Assembly (NCBI RefSeq): GCF_022811845.1
Contig: NZ_CP064266.1
Location: 1,178,001-1,242,000 of the forward strand
DNA length: 64,000 nt
Reading direction: 5' to 3'
Origin: Bacillus pseudomycoides
GTDB lineage: Bacteria > Bacillota > Bacilli > Bacillales > Bacillaceae_G
The position numbers were made by a program, and so were the translations under genes. This document shows positions 25,103 through 33,585 of this stretch, piece after piece. The notes under the pieces are model-generated. The model saw only the letters and a list, made by a program, of their open reading frames with translations. It did no database searches and was not told where the DNA came from. How positions within the stretch are numbered: the stretch's first letter is position 1; every line of letters begins with the position of its first letter.

Positions 25103-27040
25103 TCAAATATATTTTTTGATAAATCGATAGACAATAAGACTACGCATTAAAATTCTAAAATCCGGATCAAACACGTATTCTACTCGTGGTTCTCCTTGAA
25201 TTTTCAAAACCGCGCTCTTAATAATCTCTATATTAAAAAAGTTAGAGGCCACTGGGTCTTTACTAAGCTGCTGAAGTTCCTCGATAAACATTTTCCATGA
25301 AGGAATCATGCGATGAACCACATCAGCTGCCTGTATTCCCCGCACACGTTGATTTAATCTTACTTTGTCAGGAAGAAATCCTTTTGTGGACCTCCGGACA
25401 AGTGCACGATTTAAGCCATTTTGAACAAATTGTTCGAGTGGTAGCGATAAACAGAATCGAATTACCCGTAAGTCATTCGTTGGATCATGCCCTTGTAAAC
25501 CATAGCGCAAGGAGAGCTTTGTTCCACTTGTACCCGTTGTATTCCACAAGTTTAGCTGTTCAAAATGTTTCTGCCTTATTTCATATATATTTGGGATAGA
25601 AGCCCCTGTTACTTTCACACCATGTTCTTCAAGCTTTCTAAATACATCAGTACGTTTTGCAAGTTCTGGACTAACTAACGTTGGCAGTTCGTATTGCTGT
25701 TGCGAGGAAAACATGTTTTTTATCGATGGAAATGCTTTCTCCCCTACAACTCTCAGTATTCTCGATTTTTTGACCCCAACGTTCTGACCATATAAATCAA
25801 TTTCACGATAAAGCTGCAACCAGCTGAATTTTTTAAGTAAAATCGCATAATAATCTAAAGCTGGCCCCCAAGAGATTGTGAAATTTCCTCTCGCTCCATT
25901 TAAGAGCACCCCAATCCCTTGTTGTTGGGCTTTTTCATAAATTCCTTTCACCCAGACGGAATTTTCGAAAAATTTATATGGCATCTCCATAATCCCAAGC
26001 CAATCATCAATTTCTGAGAAAGAATTTTCTCCCGGGAAATTCAAATAATTCCCTTTTATATTCCCTACATGTTGTACTGTAGTTTGAATAAATGGCTTTT
26101 CATCAGCAATCGTATGACCACGAGTCCAATCAGTAAACCCTTCTGCAGGTACTGAGCTGAATGTATATAATTTTTTGTTCTCTTTTTGCAGGGCTCTCGC
26201 AGCAAAGCTAGCAACAGCACCTGAATCTAATCCCCCACTTAAATGAGAACCAACATTACGATGAGTACGTAACCTTGATGTTACTGCGCTTTCAAATACG
26301 TCCCTGAACGCCTCTTCATAATCTTCATTTGATTTGAGTTGCAACTGCTCCTCTACAAATAACGTGTCGTATTTCGCAATACTAACTCTTCCCTTAACTA
26401 CGGAGATAGTATGAGAAGGGGGGACTTGCTCTATATTTTTATGCACTGTTGAAAATGCATCTATTGTATCAAGCATATTAGGTATTGCTAAATATTCAGC
26501 TAACCATTGCTCATTCAATTCCTTCCCGACGTACGGTAAAGAAAACAGTGGTTGTATGCTAGTACAAAAAGCAAATTGATTTTGATTGCGGTAAAAGTAA
26601 AAAGTCCGACTTCCTGAAAAATCACGTGCACCAAAGAGCAATTGCTTTCTCTCATCCCAAATCATAAAAGCAAAATCACCAATTAGATACTTTGGTACAT
26701 GCTCTCCCCACTTTTGATAAGCGAGTAAAATCAACTTACTATCAGGCATCTCTCTTCTATGTACCTTTTCTACTTGCAATCTATCGAATAATTCATTGCG
26801 ATTATCAATAATAGCATCAGCAGTTATAACCAACTGTGTTTCATAATCATAGTAAGGTAATTGTTCATTAATAGATTCAGATGTTATCCATTTTGCATGG
26901 GAGCCCAAAAAAATATTTTCCTTGTGCCATATATCGGTATTGTCACCTGGATAACGAGATAAATCCTTCATGATTCCATTCCTATGTTCAGGCGGTATCG
27001 GTTCTCCATTTAAATGATAAATTCCGGTTATTGCACTCAT
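25103..27040 (-). CDS. Lasso cyclase, asparagine-synthetase homologue (C protein)
   Basis: A 645-residue AsnB-like protein. Residues 1-200 resemble a glutaminase domain but begin MSAITGIYHLNG, without the catalytic N-terminal Cys, as is usual for lasso cyclases. The ATP-binding loop SHLSGGLDSGAV is at about residues 265-276. It adenylates the side chain of core Asp9 and closes the ring on Ala1. The open frame extends eight codons upstream, but GGGAGG seven bases before the ATG at 27040 decides the start. It is first gene of the operon, ahead of the precursor. Confidence 0.92.
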   Translation of the reverse strand: MSAITGIYHLNGEPIPPEHRNGIMKDLSRYPGDNTDIWHKENIFLGSHAKWITSESINEQLPYYDYETQLVITADAIIDNRNELFDRLQVEKVHRREMPDSKLILLAYQKWGEHVPKYLIGDFAFMIWDERKQLLFGARDFSGSRTFYFYRNQNQFAFCTSIQPLFSLPYVGKELNEQWLAEYLAIPNMLDTIDAFSTVHKNIEQVPPSHTISVVKGRVSIAKYDTLFVEEQLQLKSNEDYEEAFRDVFESAVTSRLRTHRNVGSHLSGGLDSGAVASFAARALQKENKKLYTFSSVPAEGFTDWTRGHTIADEKPFIQTTVQHVGNIKGNYLNFPGENSFSEIDDWLGIMEMPYKFFENSVWVKGIYEKAQQQGIGVLLNGARGNFTISWGPALDYYAILLKKFSWLQLYREIDLYGQNVGVKKSRILRVVGEKAFPSIKNMFSSQQQYELPTLVSPELAKRTDVFRKLEEHGVKVTGASIPNIYEIRQKHFEQLNLWNTTGTSGTKLSLRYGLQGHDPTNDLRVIRFCLSLPLEQFVQNGLNRALVRRSTKGFLPDKVRLNQRVRGIQAADVVHRMIPSWKMFIEELQQLSKDPVASNFFNIEIIKSAVLKIQGEPRVEYVFDPDFRILMRSLIVYRFIKKYI

Positions 27041-27372
27041 TTTTTTCCTCCCACTACGAGACAATTAAGGGAAAACCCGATGGATAAGAAAATTACCAGA
27101 TATATCAAAAAAATGTTATTAATATACCAGAAAACCCTTTCCTCAAACTACCTCGTTTACGCATAACAGATTTTAAAACCTAATTTTATAGCCTTAAATC
27201 TTTTTTCAGTTGAAGTATTCAAGCTTTCAGGCTACCTATCCTATTGTAAACCCTTGCATTTTAATTTTCTCAAAAAAAGAACAAATGTGTGATCTTCTTA
27301 ATCCGAATCAAAATATTACCATCTGAATTTTATATGAATAAAAATCTTTGAATTTAATATATCAATAAAACG

Positions 27373-27398
27373 TTTATATTCTTTATAAAGAATATAAA
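27373..27398. repeat. Perfect 26-base palindrome at the start of the lasso leader
   Basis: The half-site TTTATATTCTTTA is followed immediately by its exact complement. It lies just downstream of the candidate lasso promoter, where a dimeric repressor would block transcription, or where the RNA would form a hairpin with almost no loop. Confidence 0.6.
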
Positions 27399-27401
27399 AT
27401 C

Positions 27402-27430
27402 AGATTACCATTTCACTATTGCATTGTCAA
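27402..27430 (-). promoter_or_regulatory. Candidate promoter of the lasso operon
   Basis: On the minus strand a consensus TTGACA (27425-27430) is followed after 17 bases by TAATCT (27402-27407), a weak -10. It implies a leader of about 350 bases before the cyclase start. Confidence 0.38.
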
Positions 27431-27776
27431 GTATCTATATACTCAAAAAATGAATATTTATGTATCTTTTTTAGTAACTGTAAGAACAAATAATACAGTA
27501 AAACTTTAATCAGTAGGAGGGTTACATCTCTACCGACTATTAATCTCACCAATCGAGATCTTACAAACATTCCATCTACCTTCTTAGTTTCCCTAACATC
27601 TTAAGGTCGTGCTCTTAATATTCACAAATAGCAGGATAAACGTTATATCTTACAAATACACAGAAGAATTTTCATCTTTTTATATTTTAAAAATTTCTGT
27701 GCTATAATATTTTATACATTTTATTATTAACCTACTAATTAAAGTTGATTTTTCACGTGTTATGTTCTCTATTACT

Positions 27777-27813
27777 TTATTCTCCTGCTTCGTTAATCGA
27801 AGCAGGAGAATAA
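27777..27813. terminator. 16-base perfect hairpin between eps and lasso operons
   Basis: TTATTCTCCTGCTTCG and its exact complement with a 5-base loop. No T run follows on either strand. It lies about 265 bases after the epsN stop and may end the eps operon or insulate the two operons. Confidence 0.55.
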
Positions 27814-27856
27814 CCTTCTTATAGTCACACCATTTTTACAAAGGAGATCATATAAT

Positions 27857-28015
27857 ATGCGTTCACCACTAATAATGCTAGCAAAGAATATAATTCGCAT
27901 TTACCACAAGATTATGTACGCTTACTATTTCACTCTTTATAGGGATTGCCGTGACTTTCATTCAAAAAAAATTTTTTTCCGTAAAATGAAATTTCACAAA
28001 AACGGCACTGAATGA
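27857..28015 (+). CDS. Possible 52-residue basic peptide, function unknown
   Basis: A plus-strand ATG frame with an AAAGGAG ribosome site ten bases upstream. It encodes a basic, aromatic-rich peptide (MRSPLIMLAKNIIRIYHKIM, then YAYYFTLYRDC and a lysine-rich tail). I do not recognise it. It lies between the hairpin at 27777 and the epsN stop, in the opposite direction to its neighbours. It may be a real small protein, a remnant, or chance. Confidence 0.33.
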   Translation: MRSPLIMLAKNIIRIYHKIMYAYYFTLYRDCRDFHSKKIFFRKMKFHKNGTE

Positions 28016-28078
28016 GATATTAAATCCTCCTAGTTCATTAACGCTTTTCTTAATTAAAGCCCTTTCTATTTTTTATCT

Positions 28079-29248
28079 TTACATGCCAGCACTTACCGTC
28101 AATATATTCTTAATACATGTAATAACTCTTGTCTGATCTTTTTCTGTCATACCTGATCCAGACGGAAGGCATACGCCTGTTTCAAATAATTTTCTAGAAA
28201 CATCCTCACTCTCACTGTGCGGATAATACATTACATCTTCAAATAAAGGTTGCATATGAAGAGGTTTCCAAACAGGACGTGCCTCAATGTTTTCATTTTC
28301 CAGTTGTTTCAGTAATGCCTGAATCGATACTCCTGTTTTTTCTTCATCTACAGTAAGAACTGTAAGCCATCGGTTTGAATAAGTATCCTCTAACTCAGGC
28401 ATAAACTGTACCCCTGGAATATGAGATAATTCTTGATAGTATCTATCAAATATTTTTCTCCTTGCCTGTACTCTATCTCGTAAAACTTGCAGCTGCGCTC
28501 TACCTACACCCGCTAAAATATTACTCATACGATAATTATATCCAACCTCACTATGTTGGTAGTGTGGAGCCGGATCTCTTGCTTGAGTAGCTAAAAATCT
28601 TGCTTTTTTCAAAGCTTCGACATCATTTGATACAATCATTCCTCCACCCGAGGTTGTAATGATTTTATTTCCATTAAATGAATAAACACCGAATTTTCCG
28701 AATGTTCCACTCGCTTTACCTTTGTAGGAAGAACCAAGTGATTCCGCTGCATCCTCTACTACTGGAACATTATATGTATTACATAACGAAAGAATCTCAT
28801 CCATTTTAGCGCTTTGTCCATATAGATTCACAACAATTACAGCTTTCGGAAGTACCCCTTTCTCTTTTGCATCACGTAATGCACATTCTAAAGCTTGTGG
28901 CGACATATTCCACGTTTCAAGCTCTGAATCAATAAATACAGGTTTAGCCCCTACATATAAAATTGGATTTGCACTTGCTATAAAAGTAAGACTCGAACAA
29001 AACACCGTATCTCCATCTTTTACATCCAGTAAGCGAAGTGCCAAATGGATAGCAGAGGTTCCTGAACTAACTGCAGCCGCATCAAGAACTCCAACATGGG
29101 ATGAAAGTTCACTTTCAAACGCATCTACATTTGGACCAAGTGGAGCAATCCAATTCATATCAAATGCTTCCCCTATATATTTTTGTTCATTACCGCTCAT
29201 ATGTGGAGCGGAGAGATAGATTCTTGTTTTTTCCTGTGAATATACCAC
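28079..29248 (-). CDS. epsN: PLP-dependent sugar aminotransferase, EpsN-like (DegT/DnrJ/EryC1/StrS)
   Basis: A 389-residue aminotransferase with SPIGTSA-type SSGTSAIHLALRLL, the pyridoxal site VVEDAAESLGSSYKGK, and GVYSFNGNKIITTSGGG containing the Schiff-base Lys. It aminates the 4-keto sugar made by EpsC, en route to a diacetamido-trideoxyhexose (bacillosamine type). Two GTG codons are possible; the one at 29248 is ten bases from GGAG and gives the short N-terminus of EpsN. It follows epsL and epsM in the same order as in the B. subtilis eps operon. Confidence 0.9.
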   Translation of the reverse strand: MVYSQEKTRIYLSAPHMSGNEQKYIGEAFDMNWIAPLGPNVDAFESELSSHVGVLDAAAVSSGTSAIHLALRLLDVKDGDTVFCSSLTFIASANPILYVGAKPVFIDSELETWNMSPQALECALRDAKEKGVLPKAVIVVNLYGQSAKMDEILSLCNTYNVPVVEDAAESLGSSYKGKASGTFGKFGVYSFNGNKIITTSGGGMIVSNDVEALKKARFLATQARDPAPHYQHSEVGYNYRMSNILAGVGRAQLQVLRDRVQARRKIFDRYYQELSHIPGVQFMPELEDTYSNRWLTVLTVDEEKTGVSIQALLKQLENENIEARPVWKPLHMQPLFEDVMYYPHSESEDVSRKLFETGVCLPSGSGMTEKDQTRVITCIKNILTVSAGM

Positions 29249-29261
29249 TTTAAACACTCTC

Positions 29262-29894
29262 CTATAATTCTTTTTTTATTACTCTAGCTGGAATGCCAAC
29301 TGCTGTACAATTCGCTACAATATCACAAATTACTGTTGCCCCCGCACCAATAATGGACCAATCTCCAATTGTAATATTTGGAATTACATTAACCCCTGCT
29401 CCTATATGTACTCCTGTTCCTACGATAACAGATCCAGTCAATACAGCATTAGGAGAAATATGCGCAAAATCTTTTACCTTATTGTCATGTTCAACAATAG
29501 CGCCTGTATTGACAATAACGTGATTCCCAATCTCAACATCTGCATTAATAATTGCACCGGGCATCACAACCGTACCAGCTCCAATCTTTGCACTTAAACT
29601 AACAATAGATTGTTTATGTATAAGCGTCGCATAGCGATGACTGGGAATCTCTAACTGCTCCATAATTATCTTTCTTGTTCTGTTATTCCCTATAGCTATC
29701 ACGAACTTTGTATCTACATGCTCATCCATTAACTTTACAGCTGCAGAAATAGGCCCAAAATAAACACCATCCTCAACTTTTAACTCTTTATACACATCAT
29801 CTAATTGCGCAATGATTTCATAATTTCCATACGATAGAATAATATCGCGGATGACCTTACTATGACCACCTGCCCCAATCATAATTATTCGCAT
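29262..29894 (-). CDS. epsM: Sugar O/N-acetyltransferase, EpsM/PglD-like
   Basis: A 210-residue NeuD-family acetyltransferase. An N-terminal PglD-type domain (MRIIMIGAGGHSKVIRDII) is followed by left-handed beta-helix hexapeptide repeats (IGAGTVVMPGAII, IGNHVIVNTGAIVEHD, IGAGVNVIPNITIG). It acetylates the 4-amino sugar made by EpsN. The frame extends upstream into epsL, but GGAGGTG six bases before the ATG at 29894 decides the start. The epsL stop at 29908 is just upstream. Confidence 0.9.
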   Translation of the reverse strand: MRIIMIGAGGHSKVIRDIILSYGNYEIIAQLDDVYKELKVEDGVYFGPISAAVKLMDEHVDTKFVIAIGNNRTRKIIMEQLEIPSHRYATLIHKQSIVSLSAKIGAGTVVMPGAIINADVEIGNHVIVNTGAIVEHDNKVKDFAHISPNAVLTGSVIVGTGVHIGAGVNVIPNITIGDWSIIGAGATVICDIVANCTAVGIPARVIKKEL

Positions 29895-29907
29895 CCATCT
29901 CACCTCC

Positions 29908-30504
29908 TCAAGAATTCTTTGTACCATTAAATTTTTCCACAGTTACATGCCCGACCTGATTAATCCCTTCTGACTTAAATACTTTCTTTACTGTCAACAG
30001 TAAAATTTTCATATCAAGCCAAAAAGTCCGTTTTTTTGCATACCATACATCAAAATTAAATTTTTCCTCCCAAGAAATCGCGTTTCTGCCATTTACTTGG
30101 GCCCATCCCGTAATCCCTGGTCTGACATTATGTCGCTTGGCCTGTTCTTCTGTGTATAGTTCCAAATACTCCATCAATAATGGTCTTGGGCCTACCAAAC
30201 TTAGGTCCCCCTTTATAACATTAAACAACTGTGGCAATTCATCTAAACTATATTTTCTTAGAAACCCTCCGAAACGGGTAAACCTTACATCATCGGGCAA
30301 CACATTCCCCTCACTATCCTTCTCGTCAGTCATAGTTCTAAACTTATAAAGAAAAAAAGGAACACCATGCAATCCCGGGCGTTGCTGCTTAAATATGATA
30401 GGGGAACCCAATTTAATTCTAACTAAAACAGCCACTATTATAATAAGAGGTAAAAGAAACACCAATATTGACAAAGAAACGAACAAATCAAAAAGTCTTT
30501 TCAT
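29908..30504 (-). CDS. epsL: Undecaprenyl-phosphate sugar phosphotransferase, EpsL/PglC-like
   Basis: A 198-residue sugar-phosphate transferase with one N-terminal re-entrant hydrophobic segment (residues 8-32), FKQQRPGLHGVPFFLYKFRTM, YSLDELPQLFNVIKGDLSLVGPRPL and RPGITGWAQVNGRNAISWEEKF. It loads the diacetamido sugar-1-phosphate onto undecaprenyl phosphate. It is the second such transferase in the window, and the shorter. It starts the epsL-epsM-epsN trio at the 3' end of the operon, after a 440-base gap that contains a terminator-like hairpin. Confidence 0.92.
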   Translation of the reverse strand: MKRLFDLFVSLSILVFLLPLIIIVAVLVRIKLGSPIIFKQQRPGLHGVPFFLYKFRTMTDEKDSEGNVLPDDVRFTRFGGFLRKYSLDELPQLFNVIKGDLSLVGPRPLLMEYLELYTEEQAKRHNVRPGITGWAQVNGRNAISWEEKFNFDVWYAKKRTFWLDMKILLLTVKKVFKSEGINQVGHVTVEKFNGTKNS

Positions 30505-30677
30505 ATATAATCATACTCCTAATTCGGTTTATATATTAACCTCTACTCCATAACTGCCTAAAACTTCTATCTTCATAAAAAGCAGCCCCATTCATAGTTG
30601 AAAAATAACGAATTGATTTACTTTTTTATTTAAGGACATGTCATGTAAAATATTCAATTAAAATACCCAGTAATAAG

Positions 30678-30711
30678 AACACCACCATATTCAACAGAAC
30701 ATAGTGGTGTT
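30678..30711 (-). terminator. Hairpin between wzx and epsL
   Basis: AACACCAC and GTGGTGTT pair with an 18-base loop; on the minus strand it is followed by CTTATTAC. It lies inside the eps operon. Confidence 0.52.
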
Positions 30712-30783
30712 TCATTTCTAAAAGTTTCTTAATACTTTCCTTTTATTTACTTGTTCTTACTTTAAAGCATTATAATTTTGCGT

Positions 30784-30863
30784 CAATTCATTAGGCGCTG
30801 GCGCTCGATTATAATAAGCAAGATTCTTAAATACTATTTTTTTCGTTTGTGCCTAATGAATTG
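30784..30863. repeat. 80-base element with perfect 13-base inverted ends
   Basis: CAATTCATTAGGC at 30784-30796 and its exact complement at 30851-30863 enclose 54 bases that include a GGCGCTGGCGCTC stretch, richer in G and C than its surroundings. It resembles a small inverted-repeat element or a large hairpin. No transposase gene is nearby and no target duplication is clear. Confidence 0.5.
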
Positions 30864-30942
30864 GTAAAGTTGATTCGTTAATGGCTTTATCGCACCCGAT
30901 GGATTGGGTTAGTAACGAGATTATAGAAATGTACATTTCAAA

Positions 30943-32486
30943 TTAAAAAGTGCCCTTTTTGTTTGACTGAATTTTCACCCTCAGGTTTCCCATTATACTT
31001 TTAACAATTCCAAATAAATACTTAAATTCATCTGTCTTATAAAAAACAAATACATAAATAGCATTTGGAATTATTAAACAAATCATCCCTCTTAATATTA
31101 ATTCTAGTAATCCATTATACGGAATAAGACCACATATTAAACTTGTGATAACACAAGCTCCTAGCCCTATCATCACATAGTAAGTATATTTTAAAAAATA
31201 ATCCCTAACCGGTTTACGAAATACTTTCTTATATACTAAATAAGGAGCAATCCAAAATGGAACCACTAGTGTACTTATAAGTGTTCCAATAAAAACACCT
31301 GTTATGCCCATATATTGCACCAAGACAATAGAAGCCACCAGATTCACGGCAGCCTCTAAAAAGGGAGCATACCTATCTTCATGAAAAATCCCTGATGTTG
31401 TTTTGACCATAGATATAGAACGTCTCATTCCTGATACATAAAAATTCATCATTAATATAATTAATACACTCATATCCATAATAAATTTCGAACCAATCCA
31501 TAAAGTAATAAAGGGTTCCATTATAATATATAAAAATATGGAAAAAAATGAGTATATCCAAAAATTACAAAGCATAGTAACCTTAAATATGCTATAAATT
31601 TTTCATCGCTTTCTTTTGCAACCAAATTCCCTACACTGTGATTAATATTATCAAAGAATTGATTTATAAAGGTTCTACAAATGTTAATTAACATATAATA
31701 ATTTGAATACAATCCAACAGCTGTAACACTGACAAAAGACGCAATTAACATGTTATCGGTACCAAAGACAATATATCCACCTATATTATGTAGCACTAAA
31801 GCCTTTACATTTTTAACAATATTACTTTTGGTTTCACTATCTAATTTGCTTGCTGCTTTATTTTTAAAAATGGGTACATCTTATCTACCAATATAGCCAA
31901 GAACGCAGAGGTACTAATTGTTATAATAATATCGATTATTAGATATAAAATATAACTATGCGTAAAGTATAAAATTCTATTTTAATGCAAGTAGATATAA
32001 TGGAAGAGATAGAATAAATCCCTGTAACAATATATCCTTTTGACAAACATTTAAAAATGAGGTTTTATAAGAAAATAGATAAGATGAAGCTGTATTAATT
32101 AAAAATATAATATAAATAAAATGAATATTGTCTACCTTTGCATCTTTAGCGATATATCCAAGAAAAGGTAATAAAAGTAATCCTAGTAACAATACTATTA
32201 AAGCTATTGCCATATATGCCTTTCTATAAAAATTCATAAGCATATTGATTCTATCCTGATTATTTTCTGCCACTGGTTTATATAGATTATATATGATAGC
32301 AGATCCTATTCCTGCTTCAGCTAAAGATAACATTCCTAATATATTAGTAAATAATCCATTTATCCCCAGATACTCAACACCTAAATAAGTAATAAATATG
32401 GTTCTGGAAACAAAACTTAGTAACGTAATAATAACTTGACTACCTATACCGGCTGATATATTAATTATTGAATTTTTAACTCTCAT
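30943..32486 (-). pseudogene. Wzx/EpsK-type polysaccharide flippase, broken by four single-base losses
   Basis: The pieces (31977-32486, 31521-31796, 30943-31575) are parts of one Wzx-type flippase. The N-terminus reads SRTIFITYLGVEYLGINGLFT, then FSYKTSFLNVCQKD, and the middle VDKMYPFLK and FGTDNMLIASF, all typical. Adding one base at about 32034, at 31980-31983, at 31861-31865 and at 31585-31587 gives a single 515-residue frame. All four changes are losses in or beside A/T runs. It would export the lipid-linked repeat of the eps-like polymer. The start is the ATG at 32486, behind GGGAGG. Confidence 0.75.
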
Positions 32487-32534
32487 TTTTCCTCCCACTT
32501 CAGAAAGTATGAAAACACTTTCAACCCAAGAGTA

Positions 32535-33551
32535 TTACCTGATTTCTCTTTTATATGCTGCAACTATTAAAGGGTACACTTTAAACTTTATTGCTAAATA
32601 ATATATATACTCCTTAAAGTTATTGCATCGATATGAAAAACCAATTCCTTTTACACTATCTGAGAACATTTCATAATTCACTATTCTACGAAAAGCATTA
32701 TTAACATCCGCATTAGGATCGCTTTTTAAATTATTAACCAACAGTCTATATATGTGATTTATATAATAATTAGCCATATCCTTTTTAAATTGCTTATCGT
32801 GTAGTAAACCAAATTCTTGTGAAAGTTGTCTTCTCATTTGATATTGTAAAACTAAACTGTTCTCTAAATTTGGTTTATACGGAACCCTCATTAAGCTATT
32901 TGGATTATTAATAGTATACAAGTAAAGACCTTCTGAGATTGCACATACCCTTTGTGAGTGCAATAAAAACTCTAAATTAAAAATAACATCTTCTCCAATA
33001 AACACTTGTTCATTAAATCTGATGTTTTTTTCTTTTATAATGCTTAAATTGTATATATACCTCCATGCAAAGCATAGATCATTCTTGGAATGAACATTTG
33101 GAGAGCTCAGTACAAAATCTCTCCCCTTCATAACAGTATCTAATTTGAAGTTAGGAATAATACTATTATTATTTGGAACAGTTTTGTATCCACATATCAC
33201 AGCATCACACTTTTTATCTTCCGCAATACCATATAACCTAGTAAAATAGTTTTCGCTTACCTCATCATCGGGATCAATAAACACTATATACTTCCCTGTA
33301 GCAGCCTCAATCCCTGCATTTCTTGCGCTACTCACTCCTCCATTTTCTTTATAGATTACTTTAATTCTATTATCCTTTTCTAAATATTCTTCACATATTT
33401 CACCACATTTATCTGTTGAACCGTCATTGACTAGAACTAATTCAATATTGACGAAAGGCTGTTTTAAAACACTTTCAATACATCTAGCTAACCATTTTTC
33501 CACATTATATATAGGAACAATAACACTTATTAATTCATGCAATCTTTTCAC
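32535..33551 (-). CDS. Family 2 glycosyltransferase
   Basis: A 338-residue GT-A enzyme with ISVIVPIYNVEKWLARCIES at residue 8, VLVNDGSTDKC, GVSSARNAGIEAATG and the metal site FIDPDDEVSENYF near residue 92. The C-terminal 200 residues are a family-typical accessory region without membrane helices. It is an intact gene between the GT-D-type transferase and the broken flippase in the eps operon. The sugar specificity cannot be read from the sequence. Confidence 0.88.
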   Translation of the reverse strand: MKRLHELISVIVPIYNVEKWLARCIESVLKQPFVNIELVLVNDGSTDKCGEICEEYLEKDNRIKVIYKENGGVSSARNAGIEAATGKYIVFIDPDDEVSENYFTRLYGIAEDKKCDAVICGYKTVPNNNSIIPNFKLDTVMKGRDFVLSSPNVHSKNDLCFAWRYIYNLSIIKEKNIRFNEQVFIGEDVIFNLEFLLHSQRVCAISEGLYLYTINNPNSLMRVPYKPNLENSLVLQYQMRRQLSQEFGLLHDKQFKKDMANYYINHIYRLLVNNLKSDPNADVNNAFRRIVNYEMFSDSVKGIGFSYRCNNFKEYIYYLAIKFKVYPLIVAAYKREIR

Positions 33552-33585
33552 CTCTACATTACTTACATAAGTTAAACCCTCATGC

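Larger units (their letters stand above)
27041..28078. other. Gene-poor region between lasso and eps operons
   Basis: About 1 kb of AT-rich sequence. It holds the candidate lasso promoter (27402-27430), a 26-base perfect palindrome, a long leader, a strong hairpin (27777-27813) and a possible plus-strand ORF (27857-28015). No other gene is supported. Confidence 0.6.
30505..30942. other. Gap between wzx remnant and epsL
   Basis: About 440 bases holding a terminator-like hairpin (30678-30711) and an 80-base element with 13-base inverted ends (30784-30863). Short frames on both strands at 30864-30940 do not match anything I recognise. Confidence 0.6.

Noticed and set aside
30864..30942. Remnant of a transposase gene beside the inverted-repeat element
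   Set aside because: Short open stretches exist on both strands (for example MALSHPMDWVSNEII), but I cannot match them to a transposase family.
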